Source of the DNA: Bacillota bacterium
Lineage (GTDB): Bacteria; Bacillota; Negativicutes; Sporomusales; UBA7701
Direction of reading: 5' to 3'
Assembly: GCA_023415775.1 (NCBI GenBank)
Contig: JAEZJM010000034.1
Location: 1-50,648, forward strand
Length of the DNA: 50,648 nucleotides
The notes beneath the pieces are model-generated. The model made no database searches, was not told where the DNA came from, and saw only the letters and a list, made by a program, of their open reading frames with translations. The translations under genes were made by a program, and so were the position numbers. Positions 7,461 through 16,382 of the stretch are shown here, one piece after another (the stretch's first letter is position 1; the number at the start of each line of letters is the position of its first letter).

Positions 7461-8642
7461 ATGGACGCGACAGCCAAGATAATCCTGCGCAAAGGAGCGC
7501 AGCACCGCGTGGAAGCGGGCCACCCCTGGGTATACCAGACCGAGCTGGACGCCGTGGAGGGCGACTTCGCCCCCGGCGACATCGTCGACGTGTACAACTT
7601 CCGCCGCCGTTTCATCGGCCGCGGCTACATAAACCCCCGCTCGCAGATCATCGTCCGCATCCTAACCCGCGAGCAGGAGCCCATCGACCGCGAGTTCTTC
7701 AAGCGACGGCTCGCCGCCGCCTGGCAGTGGCGGCAGCGGTTTGTCGCCGAGACGGAGTACTGCCGGCTGGTCTTCGGCGAGGCCGATTTCCTGCCCGCCC
7801 TGATTGTCGACAAGTTCGGGCCTTACCTCGTAATCCAGACGCTCGCCCTCGGCATCGATATATATAAGGAAATGATCGTCGATATCCTCGAGGAGATGTT
7901 CAGCCCCGCCGGCGTGTACGAGCGCAACGACGTACCGGTGCGCGAGCTGGAGGGACTGGAGCAGCGCAAGGGCTTCCTGCGGGGCGAGTTCCCCACCCTT
8001 ATCGAGGTGCGCGAGAACGGCATCCCCTTTTACGCCGATATCGAAAACGGCCAGAAGACCGGCTTCTTCTTCGACCAGCGGGAGAACCTCACCCTGCTGA
8101 AAGACTTCGTCGCCGGCGCCCGCGTCCTCGACTGCTTCTGCCACACCGGCTCGTTCGCCGTCCACGCCCTCCGCTACGGCGCCGAGTATGTCAGCGCCGT
8201 CGACATCTCCGCGCCGGCCGTCGAGCTGGCGGCCAAGAACGCCGCCTTGAGCGGCGTGGCCGACCGCTGCGACTTTCAGGTGGCCAACGCCTTCGACGTG
8301 CTGCGTAGCCAGTCCGACGAACGCAGGCAGTACGACGTCGTCATCCTCGACCCGCCGGCTTTCACCAAGAACCGCGGCGGCCTGGAGGGGGCGGCCCGCG
8401 GCTACAAGGAGATCAACCTGCGCGGCCTCAAGCTGGTGAAGCCGGGCGGCTTCCTCGTCACCTGCTCGTGCTCTTATCACATGGACCGCGATTTCTTCGC
8501 CGCCATCGTCCTCGACGCCGCCCGCGACGCCCGGCGGACGGTGCGCCAGGTTGAATACCGCACCCAGGCGAAGGATCACCCGATTCTGCCGGCCGCGCCG
8601 GAGACGAATTATCTCAAGTTCCTTGTCTTAGAGGTATTGTGA
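7461..8642 (+). CDS. rlmI: Class I rRNA large subunit methyltransferase, RlmI-like
   Basis: A 393-residue protein. The ATG at 7461 follows GAGAGGAA. The N-terminal 75 residues form a PUA-type domain (GHPWVYQTEL, DVYNFRRRFIGRGYINP). The catalytic domain carries QKTGFFFDQRENL, the AdoMet loop VLDCFCHTGSFAVHA, VDISAPAVELA, and the DPPAFTKN motif near residue 295 with a catalytic Cys in SCSYHM. Known family: 23S rRNA m5C1962 methyltransferase (RlmI/YwbD group). Whether the target base is the same here is inferred. A divergent hairpin repeat begins at its stop codon. Confidence 0.88.
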   Translation: MDATAKIILRKGAQHRVEAGHPWVYQTELDAVEGDFAPGDIVDVYNFRRRFIGRGYINPRSQIIVRILTREQEPIDREFFKRRLAAAWQWRQRFVAETEYCRLVFGEADFLPALIVDKFGPYLVIQTLALGIDIYKEMIVDILEEMFSPAGVYERNDVPVRELEGLEQRKGFLRGEFPTLIEVRENGIPFYADIENGQKTGFFFDQRENLTLLKDFVAGARVLDCFCHTGSFAVHALRYGAEYVSAVDISAPAVELAAKNAALSGVADRCDFQVANAFDVLRSQSDERRQYDVVILDPPAFTKNRGGLEGAARGYKEINLRGLKLVKPGGFLVTCSCSYHMDRDFFAAIVLDAARDARRTVRQVEYRTQAKDHPILPAAPETNYLKFLVLEVL

Positions 8643-8792
8643 GACTGTGTAGAAAGTCCATCTGCTTCGTTGCTCCTCGGCTGCTAGTTGCGGTGCGCCC
8701 CGCACACTGTACGTGGTATAATCGCCTACAGCCGGGAACGCTGACAGGGTTAGAGTGATCAGGACGTGCATCTGGAGCTTTCTAGACAATCG
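8643..8792 (-). repeat. Hairpin element copy 1 (divergent)
   Basis: The left arm GACTGTGTAGAAAGTCC pairs with the right arm GGAGCTTTCTAGACAATC. The conserved ATCTGCnnCGTTGCTCCTC follows the left arm and GCATCTGGAG precedes the right arm. The core between them has diverged from the family consensus and lost the GTACGC hairpin. It begins at the stop codon of the methyltransferase gene. This copy reads in the orientation opposite to the copies at 36974 and 38113. Confidence 0.75.
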
Positions 8793-8818
8793 CTGGCCAT
8801 CCCCCTGGTGCCTTTTTA

Positions 8819-8857
8819 GCCCCTGACGGGTTTCCCGTCAGGGGCTGTAATTTTTTT
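8819..8857 (+). terminator. Terminator upstream of ctsR
   Basis: GCCCCTGACGGG / CCCGTCAGGGGC with a TTT loop, followed after 4 nt by a run of T. It ends the 7461 transcript before the ctsR operon. Confidence 0.85.
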
Positions 8858-8875
8858 CATATTCCTCTTGCAAAA

Positions 8876-8936
8876 GGTCAAAAAGTCAGATACAATAAAG
8901 TCAAAGGTCAAAATGTCAAAAGGTCATATAGTCAGA
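8876..8936 (+). promoter_or_regulatory. CtsR operator, tandem GTCA array
   Basis: Seven GTCA half-sites in the same direction begin at 8877, 8885, 8900, 8907, 8915, 8923 and 8931. Most are in the form AGGTCAAA or AAGTCAAA, the CtsR heptad. The classical operator is two heptads with a 3-nt spacer (about 10-nt period); here the spacing is 7-8 nt. Its position just before ctsR fits autoregulation of the operon by CtsR under heat or protein stress. Confidence 0.85.
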
Positions 8937-8953
8937 AACCGGGAGTTGGTAAC

Positions 8954-9400
8954 ATGGGAAATTTGGCCGATATAATCGAGAGCTTCATCCTGAGCCGCCT
9001 GGCGGACGAGGAGAAACATGTCGCCGTTCTCCGTCGCAACGAGATGGCCGATGAGCTCAACTGCGCCCCGTCGCAGATCAGCTATGTGCTCAGCACGCGG
9101 TTCACGGTCGAGCGGGGTTTCATCGTCGAGTCGCGGCGCGGTTCGGGCGGGTTCGTCCGCATCGTCCGCATCCCGGTGCGGCAGATCGTCTACGAGGATG
9201 CCGCCCGCCAACTGAGCGAGGAGGCGCAGGCCGACGAGATCGAGCAGACTATCGAGCGGCTGAGGATGTACGGCATGCTGAGCGACCGCGAGGCGGGCAT
9301 CATGCATCACTTCTTCCAGACGGCCGGCGGCCAGCTCGACACGGCCGAGAAGGCCCGCATTCTGAGGTCGCTCTTGAGGCGACTGACGGATTTCGAATAA
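8954..9400 (+). CDS. ctsR: Transcriptional repressor CtsR
   Basis: A 148-residue repressor of class III heat-shock genes. The N-terminal winged helix has NEMADELNCAPSQISYVL and the DNA-contacting wing RRGSGGFVRI (about residues 62-71). The C-terminal dimerisation part includes RMYGMLSDREA. It heads the ctsR-mcsA-mcsB-clpC operon behind a tandem GTCA operator. In Bacillus, McsB phosphorylates arginines of CtsR or marks it for ClpCP degradation; the wing arginines needed for this are present. Start ATG after GGGAG. Confidence 0.97.
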   Translation: MGNLADIIESFILSRLADEEKHVAVLRRNEMADELNCAPSQISYVLSTRFTVERGFIVESRRGSGGFVRIVRIPVRQIVYEDAARQLSEEAQADEIEQTIERLRMYGMLSDREAGIMHHFFQTAGGQLDTAEKARILRSLLRRLTDFE

Positions 9401-9416
9401 ACGGGAGGTAACGATA

Positions 9417-9932
9417 ATGCTGTGCGACGATTGCAAGGAAAAACCGGCCAGTGTGCATATCACCAAAATCAACAATAATCAGAAGACCGAAAAGCATCTG
9501 TGCGATACCTGCGCCGAGAAGGCGGGCGAGCTGACTTTCTCGACCGACGCCAATTTCGCCTTCCAGGATTTCCTCAAAGGGATGATGGGCGCCAGCCTCG
9601 TCGGCCCGCCCCAGCACAGGGGCGAGAGCGCCTGCCCCAGTTGCGGCCTGACTTACGGGGATTTTGGCCGCAGCGGCAAAATTGGTTGCGGCGAGTGCTA
9701 TACGGCTTACGGCGACCGGCTCGAACCGCTGCTGCGCCGCATCCACGGCACAAGCGCCCACACCGGCAAGGTGCCGCGGCGGGGCGGCGGCAAGCTGGCG
9801 CTCAGGCAGCGACTGCGTCAGCTCAGGAGCGAGCTCGACCGTCACGTGGGCCGCGAGGAATACGAGCAGGCCGCCAAGGTGCGCGACGAGATCAAGGCCC
9901 TCGAAGGGCAAATTAACGCGGAGAAGGGGTGA
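9417..9932 (+). CDS. mcsA: McsA, activator of the protein arginine kinase
   Basis: A 171-residue zinc protein. CxxC pairs are at residues 3-6 (CDDC) and 28-31 (CDTC), then CPSC and CGEC near 63-86. A C-terminal UVR/UvrBC-type coiled-coil segment (LRQLRSELDRHVGREEYEQAAKVRDEI pattern) spans about 123-165. McsA binds and activates McsB and shares the UVR motif with ClpC. It starts 14 nt after ctsR behind GGGAGG and ends 5 nt before mcsB. Confidence 0.96.
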   Translation: MLCDDCKEKPASVHITKINNNQKTEKHLCDTCAEKAGELTFSTDANFAFQDFLKGMMGASLVGPPQHRGESACPSCGLTYGDFGRSGKIGCGECYTAYGDRLEPLLRRIHGTSAHTGKVPRRGGGKLALRQRLRQLRSELDRHVGREEYEQAAKVRDEIKALEGQINAEKG

Positions 9933-9937
9933 GACCG

Positions 9938-11014
9938 ATGTCGATAGAGAATCTGCTCGATAAGCCGCTGACTCCGTGGATGAAGGGCGGCGGACCGGAC
10001 GGGGACATCGTCCTCTCCAGCCGCATCCGCCTGGCCCGCAATCTCGAAGGCGTGCCTTTCCCGGGGCGGGCTGACGGCAAGGCGCTGGCCGCCGTCGCCG
10101 ACGAGGTCCGCAAATCGGTGGGCGACCTCGGCGCCGCCGACAAGCACGTATATATGTATGTGGAAATGGACAAACTGCCGCAGTTGGAGCGCAATGTACT
10201 GGTGGAGAAGCACATCATCAGCCCGCACCACGCCGACGACCGCGGCCACCGCGCTCTTGTCGTGCGCGACGACGCCGCGGTGAGCATCATGGTCAACGAG
10301 GAGGACCACCTGCGCATCCAGTGCCTGGTGCCGGGGCTGAGCCTCCAGGAGGCGTTCGCTCTCGCCAACCGCGTCGACGACCTGCTGGAGGCCAAGCACA
10401 CCTTCGCGTTCAGCGAACGGGCCGGCTACCTGACCGCCTGCCCCACCAACGCGGGCACCGGCATGAGGGCATCGGTGATGGTGCACCTGCCGGCGCTGGT
10501 TCTCACCGGCCAGATCAACCGGATTGTCGCCGCCGCCACCCAGCTCGGTTTGGCGGTGCGGGGCCTCTACGGCGAAGGCACCGAGGCCATCGGCAACATC
10601 TTCCAGATATCCAACCAGATCACCCTCGGCCACAGCGAGCAGGAGATCATCGACAATCTGCAGGGTATTGCCAGGCAGGTCGTCGAGCAGGAGCGCGCGG
10701 CCCGGCAGGCGCTGGCGGGCAAATCGCCGGACGCGCTTGACGACAGGGTATGGCGGGCGTACGGCGTCCTCAGCTACGCCCGCAGCATCTCCGGCCAGGA
10801 GGCCATGAGCCTGCTCAGCGAGGTGCGTCTGGGTATCGACCTAAAACTAATTACCGGCGTGGATGCGGCGGTGTTCAACGAACTGCTCGTCACCACCCGC
10901 CCGAATTTCCTGCAGAAAATCGCCGGCCGGGAGGAAATCGATCCCGGCGAGCGCGACCGCCTGCGGGCCCAGTTGATCAGAGAGAAATTGAAGGAGGGGA
11001 AACCCAATGCTTAA
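9938..11014 (+). CDS. mcsB: Protein arginine kinase McsB
   Basis: A 358-residue ATP:guanido phosphotransferase-family kinase. It phosphorylates arginines in misfolded proteins, marking them for ClpCP. The start chosen is the ATG at 9938, with AAGGGGTGA in front, rather than an in-frame GTG 9 nt earlier. Motifs: DIVLSSRIRLARNL near residue 24, the ATP-binding region with CPTNAGTGMRASV near 166-180, and a DRVWRA phospho-arginine sensor motif near residue 270. It overlaps clpC by 8 nt. Confidence 0.97.
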   Translation: MSIENLLDKPLTPWMKGGGPDGDIVLSSRIRLARNLEGVPFPGRADGKALAAVADEVRKSVGDLGAADKHVYMYVEMDKLPQLERNVLVEKHIISPHHADDRGHRALVVRDDAAVSIMVNEEDHLRIQCLVPGLSLQEAFALANRVDDLLEAKHTFAFSERAGYLTACPTNAGTGMRASVMVHLPALVLTGQINRIVAAATQLGLAVRGLYGEGTEAIGNIFQISNQITLGHSEQEIIDNLQGIARQVVEQERAARQALAGKSPDALDDRVWRAYGVLSYARSISGQEAMSLLSEVRLGIDLKLITGVDAAVFNELLVTTRPNFLQKIAGREEIDPGERDRLRAQLIREKLKEGKPNA

Positions 11015-13466
11015 CAAATTCACCGACCGCGCCCGCAAAGTGCTGACTCTCGCGCAGCAGGAGGCCGGCCGCCTGGGGCACAACTATATCGGCACCGAAC
11101 ACCTGCTGCTGGGGCTGCTCGCCGAAGGCGAGGGCGTCGCCGCCAAAGCCCTCGGAACGCTGAACATCAACCTTGACGACGTCCGCGCCCAGGTGGAGAG
11201 CACCATCGGCCGCGGCGAAGAGAACAACGGGGAGATCGCTTATACACCGCGGGCCAAGAAGGTCATTGAGCTGTCGGTGGAAGAAGCGCAGAACCTCGGC
11301 CACAATTACATCGGCACCGAACATATCCTCCTCGGCCTCGTCCGCGAGGGCGAAGGGGTGGCCGCCCAGGTGCTTACCGGCATGGGTATTGCCGTCGACC
11401 AGCTGCGCCAGCGGGTGATCGAACTTCTGGGCGGATACGCAACTCAGGGACCCGCGCCTAATCCCCACCAGCACGGCCCGGCGCCCAAGGCCGCCGGCAA
11501 GCAGCAGCAGTCGAGCACCCCCACCCTGGAGGAGTTCGGCCGCGATATCAACAAACTGGCCACCGAGGGCAAGATCGACCCGGTCATCGGCCGCGAGAAC
11601 GAGATCGAGCGGGTCATCCAGATACTGAGCCGCCGCACCAAGAACAACCCGGTGCTCATCGGCGAACCCGGCGTGGGCAAAACGGCCATCGCCGAGGGGC
11701 TCGCCCAGCGGATCATCGACGGCAAGGTGCCGGAAACGCTGCGCGATAAGCGGGTAATCTCGCTCAATATGGGTTCGATGGTCGCCGGCACCAAGTACCG
11801 CGGCGAGTTCGAGGAGCGCCTCAAGAAGGTTATGGACGAGATCCGCCGCGCCGGCAATGTCGTGCTGTTCATCGACGAGCTGCATACCCTTATCGGCGCC
11901 GGGGCCGCCGAAGGCGCCATCGACGCCGCCAACATCCTCAAACCCGCCCTGGCCCGCGGTGAGCTGCAGGCCATCGGCGCCACCACCCTCAACGAGTATA
12001 AGAAGCATATCGAGAAGGACGCCGCGCTGGAGCGCCGCTTCCAGCCCATCCAGGTGGGCGAGCCCAGCGAAGAGGAGGCGGTCGCCATCCTCAAGGGCCT
12101 GCGCGACAAGTACGAGGCTTTCCACCGCGCCCAGATCACCGACGAAGCCATCGAGGCGGCTGTCAAGCTTTCCCACCGCTACATCTCCGACCGCTTCCTG
12201 CCCGACAAGGCCATCGACCTCATGGACGAGGCGTCTTCGCGGGTGAGGCTGAAGGCGTTCGTGCCGCCGGCCGACGTCAAGGAGATCGAGCAGCGGCTGG
12301 CCAAGACGCGCACCGAGAAGGAGGCGGCCATCGCCGCCCAGGAGTACGAGCGGGCGGCCAGCCTCCGCGACGACGAGAAGAATATCCAGGAAGAACTGGA
12401 GACTAAGCAGAAGGAATGGAAGCAGACCGGCGGCGAGCGCATCACCGTGACCGGCGAGGATATCGCACAGGTGGTGGCCAGCTGGACGGGCATCCCGGTC
12501 AAGAAACTGGCCGAGGAGGAAAGCGAGCGCCTGCTGAAGCTGGAGGAAGTCCTCCACCAGCGCGTGGTCGGCCAGCACGAGGCCGTCGAGGCGGTGGCCC
12601 GCGCCGTAAGGCGCGCCCGCTCCGGGCTCAAGGACCCCAAACGGCCCATCGGTTCCTTCATCTTCCTCGGGCCCACCGGCGTCGGCAAGACCGAGCTGGC
12701 CAGAGCGTTGGCCGAGGCGCTGTTCGGCGACGAGAACGCCATGATCCGCATGGATATGTCGGAATACATGGAGAAGCACACCGTGTCCCGCCTTGTCGGC
12801 GCGCCTCCCGGATATGTCGGCTACGACGAGGGCGGCCAACTGACCGACGCTGTGCGCCGCAAGCCTTTCTCGGTCATCCTCTTCGACGAGATCGAGAAAG
12901 CCCACTACGACGTCTTCAACATCCTGCTGCAAATCCTCGAGGACGGGCGGTTGACCGACAGCCACGGCCGCGTGGTCGACTTCAAGAACACCGTCATCAT
13001 CATGACCTCGAACGCCGGGGCCAAGCACCTTAAGAAGGACAGCGGCACCGTCGGCTTCCTGGCCGGCAGCGACGCCGAAGACACCGAGGCGGCCAAGAAC
13101 CGGGTCATGGAGGAGGTGCGCCGCACCTTCCGGCCGGAGTTCCTCAACAGGGTCGACGAGATAATCGTCTTCACCAGCCTGAACGACGACCAGCTGAAAG
13201 AGGTGGTGGACATCATGCTGCGGGGCGTGACCAAGCGGCTGAAGGACAACGGCCTCGGCCTGGAGGTCGGCGACAAGGCCAAGACGCGCCTGCTGACCGA
13301 GGGCAAGGACTATGCTTACGGGGCGCGCCCGCTGCGCCGGGCCATCCAGAAGCTGGTCGAGGACGCCATCGCCGAGATGCTGCTTAAGCGCGAGGCGGCC
13401 GCCGGCGACACCGTCGTGGTCGACGCCGACGACAACGGCCAGCTTACTTTCAGCAAAAAAAGCTGA
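11007..13466 (+). CDS. clpC: ATP-dependent Clp protease ATPase subunit ClpC
   Basis: An 819-residue Hsp100 unfoldase. The N-domain has two repeats, each with GHNYIGTEH-LLLGL (residues 1-145). AAA D1 has Walker A GEPGVGKTA (about 219-227) and the Walker B VVLFIDELHT. The middle domain with a UVR segment lies near 415-450. AAA D2 has GPTGVGKTE (about 555-563) and LFDEIEKAH. A ClpP-docking loop is expected in D2, but I did not identify a clear L/I-G-F/L tripeptide except VGFLAG near 683. It is the last gene of the CtsR operon. A terminator follows before radA. Confidence 0.98.
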   Translation: MLNKFTDRARKVLTLAQQEAGRLGHNYIGTEHLLLGLLAEGEGVAAKALGTLNINLDDVRAQVESTIGRGEENNGEIAYTPRAKKVIELSVEEAQNLGHNYIGTEHILLGLVREGEGVAAQVLTGMGIAVDQLRQRVIELLGGYATQGPAPNPHQHGPAPKAAGKQQQSSTPTLEEFGRDINKLATEGKIDPVIGRENEIERVIQILSRRTKNNPVLIGEPGVGKTAIAEGLAQRIIDGKVPETLRDKRVISLNMGSMVAGTKYRGEFEERLKKVMDEIRRAGNVVLFIDELHTLIGAGAAEGAIDAANILKPALARGELQAIGATTLNEYKKHIEKDAALERRFQPIQVGEPSEEEAVAILKGLRDKYEAFHRAQITDEAIEAAVKLSHRYISDRFLPDKAIDLMDEASSRVRLKAFVPPADVKEIEQRLAKTRTEKEAAIAAQEYERAASLRDDEKNIQEELETKQKEWKQTGGERITVTGEDIAQVVASWTGIPVKKLAEEESERLLKLEEVLHQRVVGQHEAVEAVARAVRRARSGLKDPKRPIGSFIFLGPTGVGKTELARALAEALFGDENAMIRMDMSEYMEKHTVSRLVGAPPGYVGYDEGGQLTDAVRRKPFSVILFDEIEKAHYDVFNILLQILEDGRLTDSHGRVVDFKNTVIIMTSNAGAKHLKKDSGTVGFLAGSDAEDTEAAKNRVMEEVRRTFRPEFLNRVDEIIVFTSLNDDQLKEVVDIMLRGVTKRLKDNGLGLEVGDKAKTRLLTEGKDYAYGARPLRRAIQKLVEDAIAEMLLKREAAAGDTVVVDADDNGQLTFSKKS

Positions 13467-13493
13467 TTAGGAAGGAAATGCGCGAAATATAAC

Positions 13494-13529
13494 GAAAAAG
13501 GTACTTAGAGCAATCTAAGTACCTTTTTC
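13494..13529. terminator. Terminator between clpC and radA
   Basis: AAAAAGGTACTTAGA / TCTAAGTACCTTTTT is a near-perfect palindrome around a short GCAA loop, with A and T runs on both sides. It lies 21 nt before the radA start, so radA needs read-through or a promoter of its own; I see none. Confidence 0.85.
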
Positions 13530-13550
13530 CCTTGAAAGGGGCTACTATCG

Positions 13551-14918
13551 GTGTCCAAGACGAAAATCCGCTTCGCGTGCCAGGAGTGCGGCCACGACTC
13601 GCCCAGATGGCTGGGCCGCTGTCCCGGCTGCGGCGCCTGGAACAGCATGGTCGAGGAGGTTGTGGCCAAGCAGCCGGCGTCTAAGGCTGCCGCCCGCTCC
13701 CTGCCTGCGGCCAGACCGCTGCCGATCACCGCTGTGGACACCGCCGGCCTGCCCCGCATCAAGACAGGGGTGGGGGAATTCGACCGTGTGCTGGGGGGCG
13801 GCATCGTGCCCGGCTCGCTCGTCCTGCTGGGCGGCGACCCCGGCATCGGCAAGTCGACGCTGCTGCTGCAGGTGGCCGGCGGCATCGGCGCCGCCAGCGG
13901 CCGCGTGCTGTACGTCTCCGGCGAGGAGTCGGCCGCGCAGACGCGCCTTAGGGCCGAGCGCCTCGGCAAAATGAGTGATAATCTGCTCGTTATGACAGAA
14001 ACTAATCTCGACGAAATCATCGCCCAGGCCGAGGGGATCGCCCCGGCGATGGTGGTGGTGGACTCCATCCAGACGATGTTCAGCCCCGACCTGCCGTCTG
14101 CGCCGGGGAGCGTCGGCCAGGTGCGCGAATCGACCGGCCGCCTGCTGCGCTTCGCCAAGGAGAGCGGCATCCCGGTGGTCATCATCGGCCATGTCACCAA
14201 GGACGGCAATATCGCCGGGCCGCGGCTCCTCGAGCATATGGTGGACGTCGTCCTCTATTTCGAGGGGGAGAGAAGCTACGCTTTCCGGGTGCTGCGGGCG
14301 ATGAAGAACAGATTCGGGGCGACGACGGAGAGCGGCTTGTTCAGCATGGAGGAGGACGGCCTGACCCAGGTGGAGAACCCTTCCGCGCTGCTGCTGGCCG
14401 AGCGCCCGCAGGGCGTCCCCGGCTCGGTCGTGCTGGCCTGCCTGGAAGGGGCGCGGCCGCTGCTGATCGAGATCCAGGCTCTGGTGAGCACCACCTGTTT
14501 CGGCATGCCGCGGCGCATGGCGGCGGGGTTCGATTATAACCGCCTGATCCTGCTGCTGGCGGTGCTGGAGAAACGCGTCGGCCTGGCCATGGGTAACCAG
14601 GACGCATATGTGAACGCCGTCGGCGGCATCCGCACCGACGAGCCGGCCGCCGATCTGGCGGTATGCCTGGCGCTGGTGGCCAGTTTCCGCAACCTTGTCA
14701 TCGACCCGGCGACGGCGGTCATGGGCGAAGTCGGCCTGACCGGCGAGGTGCGGATGATTTCCCGCGTGGACCTGCGGGTCAGGGAAGCGGCCGCGCTGGG
14801 CTTCAAGCGGGTCGTCGTCCCGGCGGGCAACATAGCGGGCCTGAAGGCCCGCCCGGCCGGACTGGAGATAATCGGGGCAAGCAATGTCATGGAGGCGATG
14901 GAGGCGGTTATGACATGA
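13551..14918 (+). CDS. radA: DNA repair protein RadA
   Basis: A 455-residue RecA-like ATPase that promotes branch migration in recombination. The N-terminal zinc finger is CQECG and CPGCG (residues 10-30). Walker A GGDPGIGKST is near 94-103. The RadA-specific KNRFG is near 252-256. A Lon-protease-like C-terminal domain starts at about 270. The start is GTG at 13551 after GAAAGGGG. The stop overlaps the disA start (ATGA), a pairing also seen in Bacillus. Confidence 0.97.
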   Translation: MSKTKIRFACQECGHDSPRWLGRCPGCGAWNSMVEEVVAKQPASKAAARSLPAARPLPITAVDTAGLPRIKTGVGEFDRVLGGGIVPGSLVLLGGDPGIGKSTLLLQVAGGIGAASGRVLYVSGEESAAQTRLRAERLGKMSDNLLVMTETNLDEIIAQAEGIAPAMVVVDSIQTMFSPDLPSAPGSVGQVRESTGRLLRFAKESGIPVVIIGHVTKDGNIAGPRLLEHMVDVVLYFEGERSYAFRVLRAMKNRFGATTESGLFSMEEDGLTQVENPSALLLAERPQGVPGSVVLACLEGARPLLIEIQALVSTTCFGMPRRMAAGFDYNRLILLLAVLEKRVGLAMGNQDAYVNAVGGIRTDEPAADLAVCLALVASFRNLVIDPATAVMGEVGLTGEVRMISRVDLRVREAAALGFKRVVVPAGNIAGLKARPAGLEIIGASNVMEAMEAVMT

Positions 14919-15997
14919 CAAAAGACCGGGAAGAACAACTATGGGATGCAAGATTCGTTAAAACGCTCAAGTACCTAGCCCCCGGCACCATGCTCCGCGA
15001 GGGGCTGGAGAACGTTCTCCGCGCCAAGATGGGCGCGCTGGTGGTCGTGAGCGACGGCCCCAGGGTCATGGAGGTAGTGGACGGCGGGTTCGCCATCAAT
15101 TGCGATTATTCGCCGGCAGGCTTCTACGAGCTGGCGAAGATGGACGGCGCGCTGGTGCTGTCTACCGACGCGCGGCGAATCGTGTACGGCAACGCTCAGC
15201 TCGTTCCCGACGCCGCGGTGCCTACCACCGAAACCGGTACCCGCCACCGCACCGCCGAGCGGGTGGCCCGGCAGACGGGGGCGCTGGTGATCGCCATCTC
15301 CCAACGGCGCAACATTATCACCGTGTATCTCGGCAACCTCCGTTACACTCTCAAGGATATCACCGTCATCCTCAGCCGCGCCAACCAGGCTCTGCAGACG
15401 CTGGAGAAGTACAAATCGGTGCTGACGGACGGGCTGCTGACGCTGAGCGCCCTCGAATTCGAGGACCTCGTCACCCTCAGCGACGTGGCGGCGGTTATCA
15501 TCCGCGCGGAACACGTCAGCCGCATCGCCACCGAGATCGAGCGCAACATCATTGAACTCGGCAGCGAGGGCCGCCTCATCAGCATGCAGCTGGGCGAGCT
15601 CACGCCCGAGGAGGACGATGTCCTGCTGCTTATCCGCGATTACTGCGTGACTGCGGACGCCAAGACCCACGAGGCGGTGCGCGAGCAGCTGGCCGCCCTG
15701 CCCGAGGACAATCTCGATCACTACAACGTTTGCCGCATTCTCGGCTACGGCGTAACCCCCAACGCTATCGACGTGCCGGTGGTGCCGCGGGGCTTCAGGC
15801 TGCTGAACCGTATTCCCCGCCTGCCGATGCCGGTGGTCGAGAATCTTGTCAGCCGTTTCAAAACCCTCAAACGGGTTTTCACCGCCACAATTGAGGAGCT
15901 GGACGAGGTCGACGGCATCGGCGAGGTCCGCGCCAAAACGATAAGGGACGGCCTCAAGCGCCTGAGGGAACAGGCGTTGCTCGACCGTCACTCGTGA
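14915..15997 (+). CDS. disA: Diadenylate cyclase DisA
   Basis: A 360-residue octameric c-di-AMP synthase and DNA-integrity scanner. The start is the ATG at 14915 that overlaps the radA stop. The DAC domain (residues 1-145) carries the DGA motif near 77-79 and RHR near 109-111 (TGTRHRTAER). A helical linker follows. The C-terminal HhH domain has VDGIGEVRAKTIRDGL near 335-350. Known role: c-di-AMP production stops when DisA meets branched DNA; RadA modulates it, which fits their translational coupling here. Confidence 0.97.
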   Translation: MTKDREEQLWDARFVKTLKYLAPGTMLREGLENVLRAKMGALVVVSDGPRVMEVVDGGFAINCDYSPAGFYELAKMDGALVLSTDARRIVYGNAQLVPDAAVPTTETGTRHRTAERVARQTGALVIAISQRRNIITVYLGNLRYTLKDITVILSRANQALQTLEKYKSVLTDGLLTLSALEFEDLVTLSDVAAVIIRAEHVSRIATEIERNIIELGSEGRLISMQLGELTPEEDDVLLLIRDYCVTADAKTHEAVREQLAALPEDNLDHYNVCRILGYGVTPNAIDVPVVPRGFRLLNRIPRLPMPVVENLVSRFKTLKRVFTATIEELDEVDGIGEVRAKTIRDGLKRLREQALLDRHS

Positions 15998-16014
15998 TCT
16001 GACCGGGTATTATC

Positions 16015-16365
16015 TTATTGCTTTTTCTTATCTTTCTTTTCTTGCTGACCGTCTTTGGGTATACCGACGTTTTCGACGAACCGGGCGTAAGCCCGGTTTT
16101 CTTCTATCCGCACGATCTCGTAGCGCTTGTTCTCCTCGGTTATCAGTTCGTCGCCGACGCTGACCACCAGGGGTACGTACATGAGCATGCGATCTGTCCC
16201 GTCTTCGAGGATGACATAGTGCTCGTAGACCTTCTGCGGCGCTTGTTCGGGTTTTTGCTGGATGGGCAGCAGGTTGAGGGGCAGCTGGTTGAGCAGCAGG
16301 TAGGCGGCGACGCCGCCGACCAGCAAGGCGGCGACGAGGATGAATAGACGCCTTTTGGCAACCAC
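16015..16365 (-). CDS. Small membrane-anchored protein related to the SpoIIP N-domain
   Basis: A 116-residue protein with one N-terminal transmembrane helix (about 6-24), a short Gln/Pro linker, a soluble domain (about 45-100) and a very Lys-rich tail. The soluble domain resembles residues about 35-85 of the adjacent SpoIIP: both have LVV-x-x-GD, I-x-E-x-N-x-x-YEI and a closing A-x-ARF. The start is GTG after AAGGGGTGA. It lies 17 nt after spoIIP and is surely co-transcribed. Function unknown; a partner or regulator of SpoIIP is inferred from the shared domain. Confidence 0.75.
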   Translation of the reverse strand: MVAKRRLFILVAALLVGGVAAYLLLNQLPLNLLPIQQKPEQAPQKVYEHYVILEDGTDRMLMYVPLVVSVGDELITEENKRYEIVRIEENRAYARFVENVGIPKDGQQEKKDKKKQ

Positions 16366-16382
16366 GGCAGTTCACCCCTTGT

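Noticed and set aside
8643..8792. A small insertion sequence or MITE with terminal inverted repeats and target duplications
   Set aside because: The family ends are not constant between copies and I see no flanking direct repeats; no transposase gene is in the window.
8876..8936. Short tandem repeats that might be a CRISPR or minisatellite
   Set aside because: Repeat unit and place immediately before ctsR fit a CtsR operator; there are no spacers.
10977..13028. A 683-codon open frame on the minus strand over clpC
   Set aside because: It mirrors the high-GC third positions of clpC, has no ribosome site or recognisable domains, and its composition (Leu/Gly/Asp/Val-rich) is that of an antisense shadow.
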